A stretch of 64,000 bases of DNA, taken from NCBI GenBank assembly GCA_963585895.1, contig OY757913.1, positions 99,656,138-99,720,137 on the forward strand, read 5' to 3'. Both the position numbers and the translations under genes were made by a program. Below, one piece after another: positions 22,032-32,014 of the stretch. The number at the start of each line of letters is the position of its first letter. Within the stretch, counting starts at the first letter, position 1. Below the pieces are notes generated by a model that did no database searches, was not told the DNA's origin, and was given only the letters and a program-made list of their open reading frames with translations. Source of the DNA: Sepioteuthis lessoniana (lineage: Eukaryota > Mollusca > Cephalopoda > Myopsida > Loliginidae).

Positions 22032-22735
22032 TGTTATATATTGATCCTTGACTGAGCCGTCAATCAAGAGATGCACCAGTGTAAATAAGTGGAAGAACAG
22101 CGGAAGCAGGTGGGCATTAGAAAATAATATAACCAGGTGCTCGGGTGGTTGGAGACAGGATGCCAAAGTGAGAACCAGCTGCAGATTGAGGGCTTTGGGC
22201 CCTTAGTGACTCCTGATTGAGCAACCCAAGCCAAGATGCGAAAGAAGTGCTGCTATGGTCGAGAGAAAAACTTGGGTCAATATAGCAGTCCGTCCTTGTC
22301 TACACTCATTTCTCACACACAACAAACATCACCTTTCGAAAATAAAGTGTGAGAGATTTATATTTTTATAAAGAAGTGTATTCGTTCGTTATTGAAGTCG
22401 TCATTATCAGTTGATTATGTTCCGATGTATAGGTGCCCGTGGTGTAATCATTATCATCGTAGGAAATGGACATGGCGAAACGAGTTCAAATCCTGGATGA
22501 GACTGATTGGATTTCACATAGCACTAATACCCTTGGGAAAGGTATGAATCCAATTATTCTCCCTCCAGCTAGGTTCTTCAGCCTTGGTGAGGCAACTAGC
22601 CTAGGAGAAGGAAAACTCTGAATTCAAACCTGTTAAACTCCGCTTAAAAATTGACCTGGTGTCATATCCTGCCCGAGCGGAGGGGTTGGGTAAATAGGAT
22701 ATGTACACGTGTAGTTGTATTGCGGCTATACAACA
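22032..22735 (+). mobile_element. LTR-like insertion carrying a nested SINE-B
   Basis: Interrupts a CE569 block between CTTCTAAA and TGAATGGGACTCTAAC. Ends are TGTTATAT and ACAACA (TG...CA), with a 4-bp flanking repeat TAAA/TGAA. AATAAAG lies near 22342. The interior has no ORF. A SINE-B (22434-22700) is inserted inside, so three insertions are nested: CE569, then the LTR, then the SINE. Confidence 0.6.
22434..22700 (+). repeat. SINE-B, full length
   Basis: Starts GGTGCCCGTGGTGTAATCAT; B-box GAGTTCAAATCCTGG at 22480; body CCCTTGGGAAAGGTATGAAT; tail TTGACCTGGTGTCATATCCT then GAGCGGAGGGGTTGG. The clearest SINE-B head in the window. Confidence 0.85.
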
Positions 22736-22930
22736 TGAATGGGACTCTAACAAGTATTAACATTCAGGATTAGAATGGACCAGCATGAGGTACTCTTCAC
22801 TCTCCAGATCTTAAGCCTCACCACTAGATGCAGTTTAATGAAATACCCAGGACACTCCTTTTTGGGTGGGTTTTACCCTTTAGCAGGGCATACCCTCAAG
22901 TGTATTCTAAGTCCTGCAGATAGGGAGAGA
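22736..22930 (+). repeat. CE569 end block (continuation)
   Basis: Resumes GGGACTCTAACAAGTATTAA after the LTR-like insertion; GCCTCACCACTAGATGCAGT and TTACCCTTTAGCAGGG follow. A (GA)n stretch closes it at 22925-22936. Confidence 0.65.
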
Positions 22931-23123
22931 GAGAGAGGAAAAAAGAAATATCAAAAGGTGTACAAATGACAGGAGATAAAATTGAGCAACAAATGTTTGC
23001 AACAATAATAAATAGAAATTTATCACACAAAATGTGACAAAGGTTTAAAAAGTATATTTGTGAAAAAAAGCAGAAGGTCCTTTATATGCATGTATATTTC
23101 AGATATGAATGCAAGATTCCTTG

Positions 23124-23359
23124 GGGGTGTCCTAATGGTGTAATGGTTAAAGCGATGGACTGCGAAATCGTAGTAAGCGAGTTTGTATTTCAGTCACGCT
23201 GTTACGTTCACTTACGGGCAAATACCCTTGGGAAAGGTATGAAACCCCTTATCCTCCCAGCTATGAGTTAAATAGTACCACTACTGTTCTTCTAGGAGAA
23301 TGGATTTGGCATTAAATAACCGACAAAGGTTGATATGCCATTAAACAAAGAAACCAAAC
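23124..23359 (+). repeat. SINE-A with perfect target duplication
   Basis: 236 bp flanked by CAAGATTCCTTG at 23112-23123 and 23360-23371. The head has TGGTGTAATGGTTAAAGCG (A-box) and a decayed B-box. The 3' end reads GGCATTAAATAACC, GACAAA, GGTTGATATGCC, TTAAACAAAGAAACCAAAC. Target duplication and tail fit LINE-assisted retroposition. Confidence 0.9.
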
Positions 23360-23404
23360 CAAGATTCCTTGTAATGAAAGTATTTTGTATGCATTTAACC
23401 AACT

Positions 23405-23706
23405 CTGCCACTATGAGCATATGACACAAGGTCAATTTTTACGAGGAGTACAGCGGCTGGTTTGAATTTAGAGTTTTCCTTCTCCTAGACTGGTTGCTAT
23501 ACCTAGGCTAAAAAGCCTAATCTGCCTTTACCAAGTCTAAAGAACACAGTATGCAATACTATTTACTTATAGCCGAAGGGAGAAGAGAAGGATTCATACC
23601 TTTTCCAAGAGTATTTGCATAAAATGAAATGCTTAACAGCCTTGTCCAAGATTTGAACTCTGATTAATAATTCCATTTTCTTCGATGATAACCATTACAC
23701 TAAGTT
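23405..23706 (-). repeat. SINE-B, diverged
   Basis: Minus-strand SINE-B: tail near 23425 (TTGACCTTGTGTCATAT), body, and head near 23690 (TGTAATGGTTATCATCG). It has extra sequence around 23520-23550 that duplicates part of the body. Confidence 0.75.
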
Positions 23707-24231
23707 TTGTATTAATGAATGATGTATCCATTATGATTTTTAGTAACAGACCAACTTAACTACCGACTTGATTTGGTTAGAATATTGATTTTTATTTCAT
23801 CCACTTTGTCCAAGATGTTTTTTTAAATGTACTTTAGTTTTGGGAGACCGACACAGGAAAGGTGGATTTTCTTTTCTGGAAATCAGGGCTCATATATTTG
23901 TGAAAGCAATTCAAGTATGAAGCAGTGGCAGTTCAAGAGATCAACAGTTTGGGATTGGCCAATGGACAGAGTAGTAATGAGCAGTTCACTGTTAGACAGA
24001 ATGGGTTAGAAAACTGACCAGTTTCCAAGCATTTGAAGAACAAAATGCCATACATGCCACGAGGACTACTGGAAGAAGGAATAAAAATGAAAATATGTGT
24101 GTATTCTGAAATTCATTTTGCTTCTTTTTTTCTTGATGGAACAGAGCAATGGATTATCCAGTAATTGATGTGATAGAAGAAACGTTTTTGGAAAAAGACA
24201 AAAAAAAAAAAAAGACTCAAAGTTGATTTAC

Positions 24232-24384
24232 CTTGTGACGATCCAAACAGTCAGCTACACTAGCATGGAAGCGTGGCCAAAGGAAAAGTTTTCGGACAAA
24301 AAGATTTTTCATCACCTTTTCAACATGAGCAAATCCAGATGTAAAATTGGAAGGACTTTCAGAAAATGCTTTGATGAATCCATT
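24232..24384 (-). CDS. ERCC4: ERCC4 exon ([20 protein letters not shown]...)
   Basis: 153 nt, 51 codons, phase 0 at both ends. The acceptor GATGTTGTAG precedes 24384; the donor GTAAATC starts at 24231. Residues [20 protein letters not shown], then [20 protein letters not shown] and [10 protein letters not shown], match human '[20 protein letters not shown] ... VRKLYLWPRFHV'. This belongs to the end of the first helicase-like lobe, a highly conserved XPF segment. Confidence 0.97.
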
Positions 24385-24399
24385 CTACAACATCAACAA

Positions 24400-24966
24400 G
24401 ATTTTTTGTGAATTCAAACAAACGTTGAATTTTTTTGTTTGTTTTTTACAGAATTCAAATTTATAAAAAAGATTTAATCAATTCAAATTTCTTTTTGAAA
24501 ACAATAATTATATCCAAATTTCTTTTAAAAACAATCATATTCATATTTCTTTTAAAAATATCTTTATATTCAAATTGAAAAAAAAAATAATCATTATACT
24601 TAAATTTAAAAAAAAAAAATGAGAATCTCACAATTTTAGAGAAAAAAATTAAATATTAGACACTACAAAATTTTTTATTATTTGGTAAAAATCTATCATT
24701 CTTTCAAGGAAACAGCTGGATCTAGCGAAGTATTGTAAAATTCCATTAAAATTATTTTCAGATTATATACCTCAATATTTAGGAAATACAATGCAACCCC
24801 TAAACTGAGAAAAAGTGGCACATTTGAACAACCTGGTTCCCATAAAGAAAAAATAGAAAAATATTTATTGTAATAATAGTAGAATCATAATTCTATTTTT
24901 ACAGATTATTTATTTCAACTGTTTCTTTTTTATCTACCAAATCGCATTTTCTTGAATCAGTTATGT
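24400..24966. other. AT-rich intron, nothing recognised
   Basis: Long A and T runs and short phrases such as ATTCAAATTTCTTTT repeated three or four times around 24460-24560. No gene or element edges seen. Confidence 0.5.
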
Positions 24967-24968
24967 GG

Positions 24969-25715
24969 TGCCTTCAATAAGTTTCCAGACTTTTTTGTAC
25001 AGGCATTTAAAATTTCAAAAATGCAATCTGGATGTGAGGACACTTTAGAAGAATGATATGCAATAAAATTCTGTTTTAAAATTGGAATAAATGCCACAGA
25101 AATGTAAGGAATGCTTCAGACTGCTTTTCGACCATCTTGCATGAACCGAGCATCAGTTTTTGAGTGGCATAAGAGATTCAAGGAAGGCACGGAGTCTGTG
25201 AGGGATGATGACAGGTGTGAGAGGAATAAGGAAGTTAATACACCACAGTTGATTGGCCAAAGGGTTAGGGTTACTATGTTGAGGTTTCAAGGGAGTTCAG
25301 GAAAAGATTCCTAGGAAAGAGGCCAGCATTCTTCAAATCAGGTCAGTGGCATTTCCAGCAGGACAATGCACCAGTCCACAACTCCATCCTTGTCACAGAC
25401 TATTTGACCAAGATGGGCATCAGACAGTTCATCACCCTCCCTTTAGTCCAGACCTTGCTCCCTGTGACTTTTTCTTATTCCCTAAGCTCAGAGGCTGTCA
25501 TTACGAGACAATTAAGTAGATGAAAGAGGCTGTGACAAAGGTCATTGACACACTCACACAAGAGGACTTCCATGAGGCCTTCCAACAGTTGTTGGAACGG
25601 TACAACAAGTACATTGTAGCCGAAGGAGATTACTTAGAAGGGGACTAGAGTTTCATGTGTGTACTATCAATAAAAGTGCCCATATGAAAAAAATCTGGAA
25701 ACTTATTCAATGATC
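24969..25715 (+). mobile_element. mariner relic, copy 2
   Basis: Better-kept sibling of the element at 5158. Inverted repeats are CAATAAGTTTCCAGACTTTT near 24975 and AAAATCTGGAAACTTATT near 25709. From 25111 the frame reads MLQTAFRPSCMNRASVFEWH, KRFKEGTESVRDD; further on come the second-Asp region (QDNAPVHNS) and SPDLAPCDF. The central catalytic portion is deleted and frames change, so it is inactive. Its right end is about 75 bp from the ERCC4 exon at 25791. Confidence 0.85.
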
Positions 25716-25790
25716 CTCGTAACTTATAATTTCTGGAGTTGCTGAGAATAATTACAAGGAAATATTGAAGATTGTAAGCACCAAACTCAC

Positions 25791-25848
25791 TTTGTTCTTC
25801 TGACGATACAATCGGAGAATGAATGCTTCTTGACAAGATTCTATGATT
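25791..25848 (-). CDS. ERCC4: ERCC4 exon (IIESCQEAFILRLYRQKNK)
   Basis: 58 nt: one base completing a Lys codon (AA+A) then 19 codons. The acceptor TGAATTTCAG precedes 25848; the donor GTGAGT starts at 25790. IIESCQEAFILRLYRQKNK matches human 'IIESCQEAFILRLFRQKNK' with one difference, the strongest single identity in the gene. Confidence 0.97.
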
Positions 25849-25859
25849 CTGAAATTCAG

Positions 25860-26485
25860 AATAGGTAAAAAAAATAAATGAATAAATAAATAAAAGGGAT
25901 CAGAAAACAAACAAAAAGAAAAAAAAACTTGATAATTGAAGTATCACATTATGAAAAAAAAAACAAGTTACTTCCTCTGATAATCTTAAGTAATTAAAAA
26001 TATTCAATGAATTTTTTTAACAATTATCATTTAAAATATTTACTAATCTTAGTCTATACAAGTCATTTGAAATGTTAAACTAACTCTTTTTTTACCTTGG
26101 TGACTTGTTCCAAGATACACTTTTTTGGAAGCATTCTTTTTTACTTTTTCAATGACTTGTGCTGACCCATTCTTTTTTTTCAATGACTTGTATATACTTG
26201 TTTTTTTTAATGACTTGTAGGGACCAATTCTTTTTTGTTTTTTCAATGATTTGTATAGACCAATTCTTTTTCTTTTTAATGACTTGTAGAGACCCATTCT
26301 TATTTTTAATGACTTGTAGAGACCCATTCTTTTTTTTTTTAATGATTTGTGTAGACCCATTCTTTTTTCATTTGGTTTTATAGACAGGTTTTTTTTTCAA
26401 GGACTTATAAAGACCTCTTCTTTTTTTTTGCTTTTCATGACTTGAGTAGATCCATTCTTTTTTCGTGGCTTGTGTTGACCAAGAA
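25860..26485. repeat. T-rich minisatellite, about 30-bp unit
   Basis: From about 26040, irregular units of the form 'AATGACTTGTAGAGACCCATTC' plus a T-run repeat roughly a dozen times to 26485. Unit length varies through the T-runs. A 103-codon minus-strand ORF rich in GLYKSLK units is an artefact. 25860-26040 is A-rich with no feature. Confidence 0.85.
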
Positions 26486-26489
26486 CAAA

Positions 26490-27055
26490 ACAATCGACTG
26501 ATTGGTTGGTTAAATTTATATCTCAAACACTTCTGGGATTATTCAATACCAAAATCCTTTTTTGCCAGCAATTATATGGTTTCAAATAACTAATATGATA
26601 ATTGTAAACAATCATAGCTGCAACTAACAAATCAAAATGCAAATAATTTACAGTCATATGGTTTCAAATATTCAAGTCTGATACAAATAATTTATATACA
26701 ATTATATAGTTTCAAGTATCCCTATCTAATACTACTAATTCAGACTGCATTATATGGTTTTAAGTAACTGTTCCTATTTACACTCAGAGCTCTGAGCTCC
26801 CAATGCCTATGGAACATCTACCCTGAATGACTGAAAATGTAAAATGTTGTAATCAGTTATTAACAACTTGTATGGCTGTATTGTTGCTAGGCAAGAGTGA
26901 TATAAAAATAGTGATTCTCCATCTGGAATTGAGGCTGTCCAGGTATATACACTTCTATACAGTGGCATAAATACCAGGTATTCAAAATTCTAAGGATTAA
27001 TAATAATCATTTGTTTACATACAATTATATGGTTTCAAGTATTCCTATCTAAAGC
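26490..27055 (+). repeat. CE569-type filler
   Basis: Phrases TTATATGGTTTCAAATA, TAATTTATA and TTCCTATCTAATAC recur but no end block is present. 26770-26980 looks single-copy and non-coding. Confidence 0.45.
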
Positions 27056-27059
27056 AAGA

Positions 27060-27318
27060 GGAGCACTTAGTGTAATGGTTATCATCATAAAAAATAGATA
27101 TGACAACCCAAGTTCAAACCCTGGATGAGGCTATTTACATTTCACTTCATGATAATGTCCTTTGGAAAGGTATGAATCCATCTGTTCTCTCTCCAGATAT
27201 GGGTAAATAGTAGGGCGGATTAGGTTCTATAGTCTAGGTTAAGCAACCAGGAAAACTCTACAGTCAAATCAGCTTAAAAAGTGACCTTTAGTTAGTGGTG
27301 GAGGGGTTAGGTAAATAT
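27060..27318 (+). repeat. SINE-B copy
   Basis: Head GTGTAATGGTTATCATCAT, B-box AAGTTCAAACCCTGGATG, body TTTGGAAAGGTATGAATCC, tail ending GGAGGGGTTAGGTAAATA. Directly followed by a CE569 start (TTGGTTGGTTGTTTGGG). Confidence 0.8.
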
Positions 27319-27319
27319 G

Positions 27320-28675
27320 TTGGTTGGTTGTTTGGGTTTTATAGCATATCAACTCCTGTAGGTCATTTAATGCCAAATCCATTTTTATGCAAATAGTTCT
27401 ATTTCAAACAGTTCAGTTTAGCATGAGTACACAGTTTAATTGTCAGAAACATTTTTATTTCAATCTATTCAGTTTAGTCAAACAGTTCTAATTCAGCTTA
27501 GTATGAGTACAGATTTTATTTACACTCAGATAAATGTCAAAACAGTTCTATATTAAACAATTCAGTTAAGTATAAGTACAGTTTCAATGTCAAAAACAGT
27601 TCCATTTCAAACAATTCAGTTTAGCATAATCATGCAGTTTAAATGTAATTGTTGGCCACCTAAATCGAGGGTGACCCAAAGGCTCCCTTTCAATAGATAC
27701 TACACTGAAGTGTAGGGGAGGTCATTACTCCTTTCCCTGGATTGCACCACTTTACTTGTGATCCTAACCTTATAATGTTGAGTGTTAAGCAAGGTGGCAT
27801 CAAGTACCATTTTTTTGAGTCTTTGGTATGACTCGATCTAGAATTGAATCCTGGTCTCCCAGACCATTGTCGAACACTCAACTCATCAGTCCAATGGCCC
27901 GGTAGTTTAAATGTAAGTACAGTTTAACTGTCAAAAACATTTCTATTTCAAGCTATTCAGTTTAGTCAAGCAGTTCTAATTTAAACATTTCAGTTTAGCA
28001 TAAGAATGCAGTTAGTTCTAGATAGGGCCCTATCAGGTGCTACCATTCTAGGCCAGAGTGGAACTGGGAGCAATGGCAATGAAGGAGTGCTCTGTAATCC
28101 CCAGAGTTCCAGCATCACTGGAACCTCACCATCAGATTGTTTAGTATCATATCAGGACACTCATTGGAGGGTTTTTTTACTCCTCTGCAGAGGTGCAGTC
28201 GGTGTATTCTACAGCCGCAGCCAACTGGGCAATACACAGAGTTAATGTCAAAACAGTTTTATTTCAGATAATTCAGTTTAGCATAAGTACACAGTTTAGA
28301 TGTCAAAACAGTTCTATTTCAAGCAATTCAGTTTAGCATAAGTATGCAGTTTAAATGTCAAAACACTTCTTTTTTAAACAATTCAGTTTAGCATAAATAC
28401 ATAGTTCAAATGCAAAAAAACAGTAAACTCAAACCATGGTTTAGTTCTATTTAACCCACAGATAGGACCCTTATCAGGTGCTACCACTTTGAGCGATGAC
28501 AATAAAGGAGTACTCCGCATTCTCCAAAACTCCAGCATTACTGGAACCTCACCATCAGATTGTTTAATGTCATATCCAGGATACTCGTTGGAATGGGGGG
28601 GTGGGAGTCTTACCCCTCTGCAGAGAAGCTGTTGGTGTATTCTACAGCCCCAGCCAACTGGGCAAGTTAGGTAAC
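27320..28675 (+). repeat. CE569 cluster
   Basis: Starts with the shared module (TTATAGCATATCAACTCC). Many units built on CAGTTTAGCATAAGTACACA follow, then two successive end blocks: 28018-28235 (GGGCCCTATCAGGTGCTACC ... AACTGGGCAA) and 28465-28670 (ACCCTTATCAGGTGCTACC ... AACTGGGCAA). A SINE-C lies inside. The repeated end block suggests one copy inserted in another or internal duplication. Confidence 0.7.
27655..27905 (-). repeat. SINE-C copy
   Basis: Left end CGAGGGTGACCCAAAGGCTC; then CTACACTGAAGTGTAGGGGA; right end with the decayed B-box (AATTGAATCCTGG on the plus strand) and CAATGGCCCGG. Inserted in the CE569 cluster. Confidence 0.8.
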
Positions 28676-28679
28676 AATC

Positions 28680-29040
28680 TACTTTGAATGATATAATTGT
28701 GTATAAACTATTAGTATTAGATAGGAATACTTGAAATCACATAATTGCATGGAAATTATTTGTATTTGATAGGAATACTTGATATGATATAAATGTGTGC
28801 AAACAAATCCTTTTAATCATTAAGTATGAATAGTTACTTGAAACCATATAATTGTGTATAAATTATTTGTATTAGATAGGAATACTTGAAACTATGATGG
28901 TGTACAAAGAAATGATTATTATGATATTTGAATAGTAGCTTGAAATCACATAATTCTGTATAACTTATTAGTATTAGGGATATTTGAAATTATAACAGTA
29001 TACAAATTATTTGCACCAAATTTCTGCATTGAATAAATAA
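28680..29040 (-). repeat. CE569 filler, reversed
   Basis: The phrase ATTAGATAGGAATACTTGA recurs four times between 28710 and 28990, the complement of the usual TCAAGTATTCCTATCTAAT. No end block. Confidence 0.55.
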
Positions 29041-29044
29041 ATTT

Positions 29045-29207
29045 ATTCTTAAGACATTAGACAAATCTACCAAAAAGTTCAAAAAAGTTGTGTAGAAACT
29101 GCTAAATCCTGCTGGTTTTATGGAATATCAACACTGTTAGCAGGATTTAGCAGTTTCTACACAACTTTTTTGAACTTTTTGGTAGATTTGTCTAATGTCT
29201 TAAGAAT
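29045..29207. repeat. perfect 69-bp inverted repeat (hairpin)
   Basis: Arms 29045-29113 and 29139-29207 are exact reverse complements over all 69 bases, around a 25-nt spacer (29114-29138). The spacer resembles the CE569/SINE-A module (GGTTTTATGGAATATCAAC). On the ERCC4 transcript it starts 37 nt after the donor of the exon at 29245, so the pre-mRNA could form a very stable stem there. Confidence 0.97.
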
Positions 29208-29244
29208 TATTGTTATGCATTTTAATATATGTAAATATACTTAC

Positions 29245-29367
29245 TTGTGAGCTCGGCAGACAATAATGCCAGAGATATGTTGTGCTGGTATATTCTCAGT
29301 GAGAAAGTCCACAACCAGAATTCGAGATGTAATGAATAAAACTCCACCTTCAAGGTAGACTCTGTTC
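29245..29367 (-). CDS. ERCC4: ERCC4 exon ([20 protein letters not shown]...)
   Basis: 123 nt: G completing an Arg codon, 40 codons, then AA of a split Lys codon. The acceptor CTTTTTCAG precedes 29367; the donor GTAAGTA starts at 29244. Residues [20 protein letters not shown], then [18 protein letters not shown], match human '[38 protein letters not shown]'. CRAH stands where active SF2 helicases have DEAH; XPF proteins have lost the ATPase site, as known for the family. Confidence 0.97.
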
Positions 29368-29369
29368 CT

Positions 29370-29700
29370 GAAAAAGATTTAGTAAAATGTTGTTTTACAA
29401 TCAAATGTTAAAATAGACATGTAACAGAAAGTTAACTTAACAAAAAGCCTTTTACATAGAAAATATATTTGGAAATGTAAATATCTCAAGTTAAATCAGT
29501 GGTCTCTATGTATTCTGGGGGCTTCCAGACTACATCTTTAGCCCCCATTCTTACATACAATGGGAACCCATCTCTTTCTTGGCATTGGATCTACAGTTAA
29601 TTTAGTACAATAGAAAATTAATCATCAGGTCTGTAATCATACTTTTCTTGCAAACATGAAAACAGAATCATCAAGATGTTTATTGTTTTTGTTAAATATG
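29370..29700. other. intron, nothing recognised
   Basis: Looks single-copy and non-coding; no boxes, ORFs or inverted repeats noted. Confidence 0.5.
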
Positions 29701-29996
29701 TATTTACCAAACCCAACCTACCACAAGCAGGATGCAATACAAGATCAATATTTAAAGTGAAGTACAGCTGGTTTGAATTGAGTTTTCCTTCTCCGGGACA
29801 AGTGGCCTAACCAAAGATAAAGAACCTAGTCCGGTCTACTATTTGTCCATGGCTGAGAGGAGGAAAGATTTATACCTTTCCCAAGAGCATTAGGACATAG
29901 TGAAACACAAACAGCCTCATCTGGGATTTGAACTTTGGTTGTTGACTTCATTTCCTATCATGATAACTGTAATGCTGAGCACACCTCCTTGTTTAC
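29700..29996 (-). repeat. SINE-B copy
   Basis: Tail at the left (ACCAAACCCAACCTACC), body with CATACCTTTCCC-like ATACCTTTCCCAAGAGCATT, and a diverged head near 29990 (GGAGGTGTGCTCAGCATTAC on the minus strand). Confidence 0.75.
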
Positions 29997-30109
29997 GTTG
30001 TGTAACACATTTCTTGTCTAGACCATGTCACCAAGATGCAAACAAACTTTAAGACTTAATTCCAACTTTAGGCCACAAAACAAAACCACACATTTTGCTA
30101 ACAATTTTC

Positions 30110-30425
30110 CCTTTATATATATATATATATATATATATACCTACTCATCTGCATGAGCAGGATACAGCATAAGGTCAATTTTTTATGCAGAGTTCAACAG
30201 GTTTGAATTCAGAGTTTTCCTTCTCCAAGACCGGTTACCATACCAAGGCAAAAGAGTCCAGTCTGCCCTATTATTTACACATTATTAAAGGAAGACTAGT
30301 TTGATGCGTACCCTTCCCAAGGGTATTAGCGCTAAGTGAAGTGGAAACAGACTCGTCCAGGATTTGAACTCAGGTCATCATGTCCATTTCCTATGGCAAT
30401 ATCTATTAAATCAGGAACACCGCCA
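30110..30425 (-). repeat. SINE-B copy next to a (TA)n tract
   Basis: (TA)n at 30114-30139, then SINE-B in minus orientation: CATAAGGTCAATTTTTT, TTTGAATTCAGAGTTTTCCT, CCCTTCCCAAGGGTATTAG, and a decayed head near 30400. Confidence 0.75.
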
Positions 30426-30429
30426 GTTT

Positions 30430-30590
30430 ACCAGATTAAATAAATATGGGAAACTGGAAGCAAATCCAGCAGTAAGAAAATGTACAAATATGAAAAATCA
30501 CAAGATCTTCAAGGGATTTCATTAATAGTTTCAATAATTTTATAAATAAAATCATCCTCAAATACCTAGAGTTTTTTCATATTTGTGTGT

Positions 30591-30634
<44 letters not shown>

Positions 30635-30880
30635 TACCTTGATTCTAATAACCTCTTAGTGCCTTTTTCCTTCATGGTTCCCTTGAATCATTCTACCACC
30701 CCTAAATGAGCAGGAGGAGCAATACCACACTTTAGGAATGACAAAGTTAAATATTACAATCCTTAACTTATGGTAAAGAATTTCTAAAATAATGGTGTTA
30801 CAGAGGAAGACAAAAATTGCAGATTTGTTTAAGACTGTATAATATCATGTGAGTTTTGCACACCAGTTTTAATAGAGGGA
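30430..30880. other. intron with long (TA)n
   Basis: (TA)n at about 30595-30632; the remainder is non-coding with no recognised repeat. Confidence 0.55.
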
Positions 30881-31015
30881 ATCAGAAATTAGATGAAGAA
30901 TCAAGACTATCCAGATCACAGAACTGCTAAGGTTAGCTAGAATACTAAGAAGAGTCCTGGAAACCTGAGGAGACTTGCTATCACTTAGAGTTCAGAGGAA
31001 AACACACAAGCTTTT
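30880..31015 (+). pseudogene. LINE tail fragment, plus
   Basis: Translates with frame changes to the terminal motifs of the same LINE as at 20430 ('EIRN', 'IQITELLRLARILRRVLET'). It ends where the oppositely oriented fragment begins. Confidence 0.65.
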
Positions 31016-31560
31016 TTCCAGGCATTTGAGTACTGTTCCAAGGACACCAACTACACTGGTGTCACAGTCCCCTTTCATGTTTAACAACTTTTTAAACTCT
31101 CGGGCAAGATCCAAGTATTCGTCAATCTTTTATTTTTACTCTATGATCGGCTGGAATGACAAAATCCACTCAATGACAATTCTTGTGAATTGATAAGAGG
31201 TCTGGTCTTCTGGCAAAGATTAAGAGATCTGTTTATATCTCAAAATCCTGGAGAATCTTACGTATTTCATTTCCAAGGATATATTCCTGTTTGTGCATAT
31301 ACCATTTGTCAGCATGGCCAAATCTTAATCTCTTGCACAATTCCTAGTGGATCACCTTTCACACCCACTCATGCTTAGTCTTGTATTTCTTTTGAGTCAG
31401 TTTGCTGCATTTGTGACAACCATTTCATCTCTGTCGTCACATAACCTACATTTGCTATCCTTCTATGTATTATCAATTTTTACTTTGATATGATTTGTCC
31501 CCATGGTGTTATTTTGTGCTCCTATTAAGAGATTCACTTTCTCTCTTCAGGTTTCCCGTC
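31015..31560 (-). pseudogene. LINE fragment, minus, tail-to-tail with neighbour
   Basis: Minus-strand frames give KCRLCDDRDEMV (a Cys/His-rich motif), KYVRFSRILRYKQIS and DEYLDLARELKKLLNMK, then a SVVGVLGTV segment. This is the C-terminal region of the same LINE family. The 3' end abuts the plus-strand tail fragment near 31015, giving a tail-to-tail junction. Stops throughout. Confidence 0.65.
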
Positions 31561-31774
31561 TTAGCAATGCCAAAGTCATTCAATTTTCTTTATCATTTGA
31601 AGTATCCACACAGTTGTTTTGCTGTTTAGATTTTTTATTGTTGTTTTTCTGTTTGTCTTTAAGTCATTTCTATTAATATTGCTGTTACTGGCTCTTTTTT
31701 TTTTTGTATCTTCTGTTTATATCACTGTTACTGGCTGCTCTAATATGGGCTGGACTTTTTATTGATTGGTTTGG

Positions 31775-32012
31775 TTCGGTTTCTTTGGTTAATGGCATAT
31801 TGACCTTTGTAGGTTGGTTAATGCCAAAGCCATTCTTCAAGAAGAACAGTAGTGGTACTATTTAACCCATAGCTTGGAGGATAAGGGGGTTCATACCTTT
31901 CCCAAGGGTATTTGTCAGAAAGTGAATGTAATAGCACGACTGGAGTTCGAACTCACTTTACTACAATTCCACAGTCCAGTGCTTTAACCATTACACCACA
32001 AGGACACCCCAA
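31775..32012 (-). repeat. SINE-A, full length
   Basis: Minus-strand head GGGGTGTCCTTGTGGTGTAA at 32012, B-box GAGTTCGAACTCCAGTC, tail GGCATTAACCAACCTACAAA, GGTCAATATGCC. The best-preserved B-box of the family. Confidence 0.85.
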
Positions 32013-32014
32013 CT

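Noticed and set aside
22434..22520. functional tRNA gene
   Set aside because: A- and B-box sequences are present here and in other SINEs, but the cloverleaf is not intact and a SINE body follows each one.
26049..26360. 103-codon ORF of GLYKSLK repeats
   Set aside because: Translation of the T-rich minisatellite.
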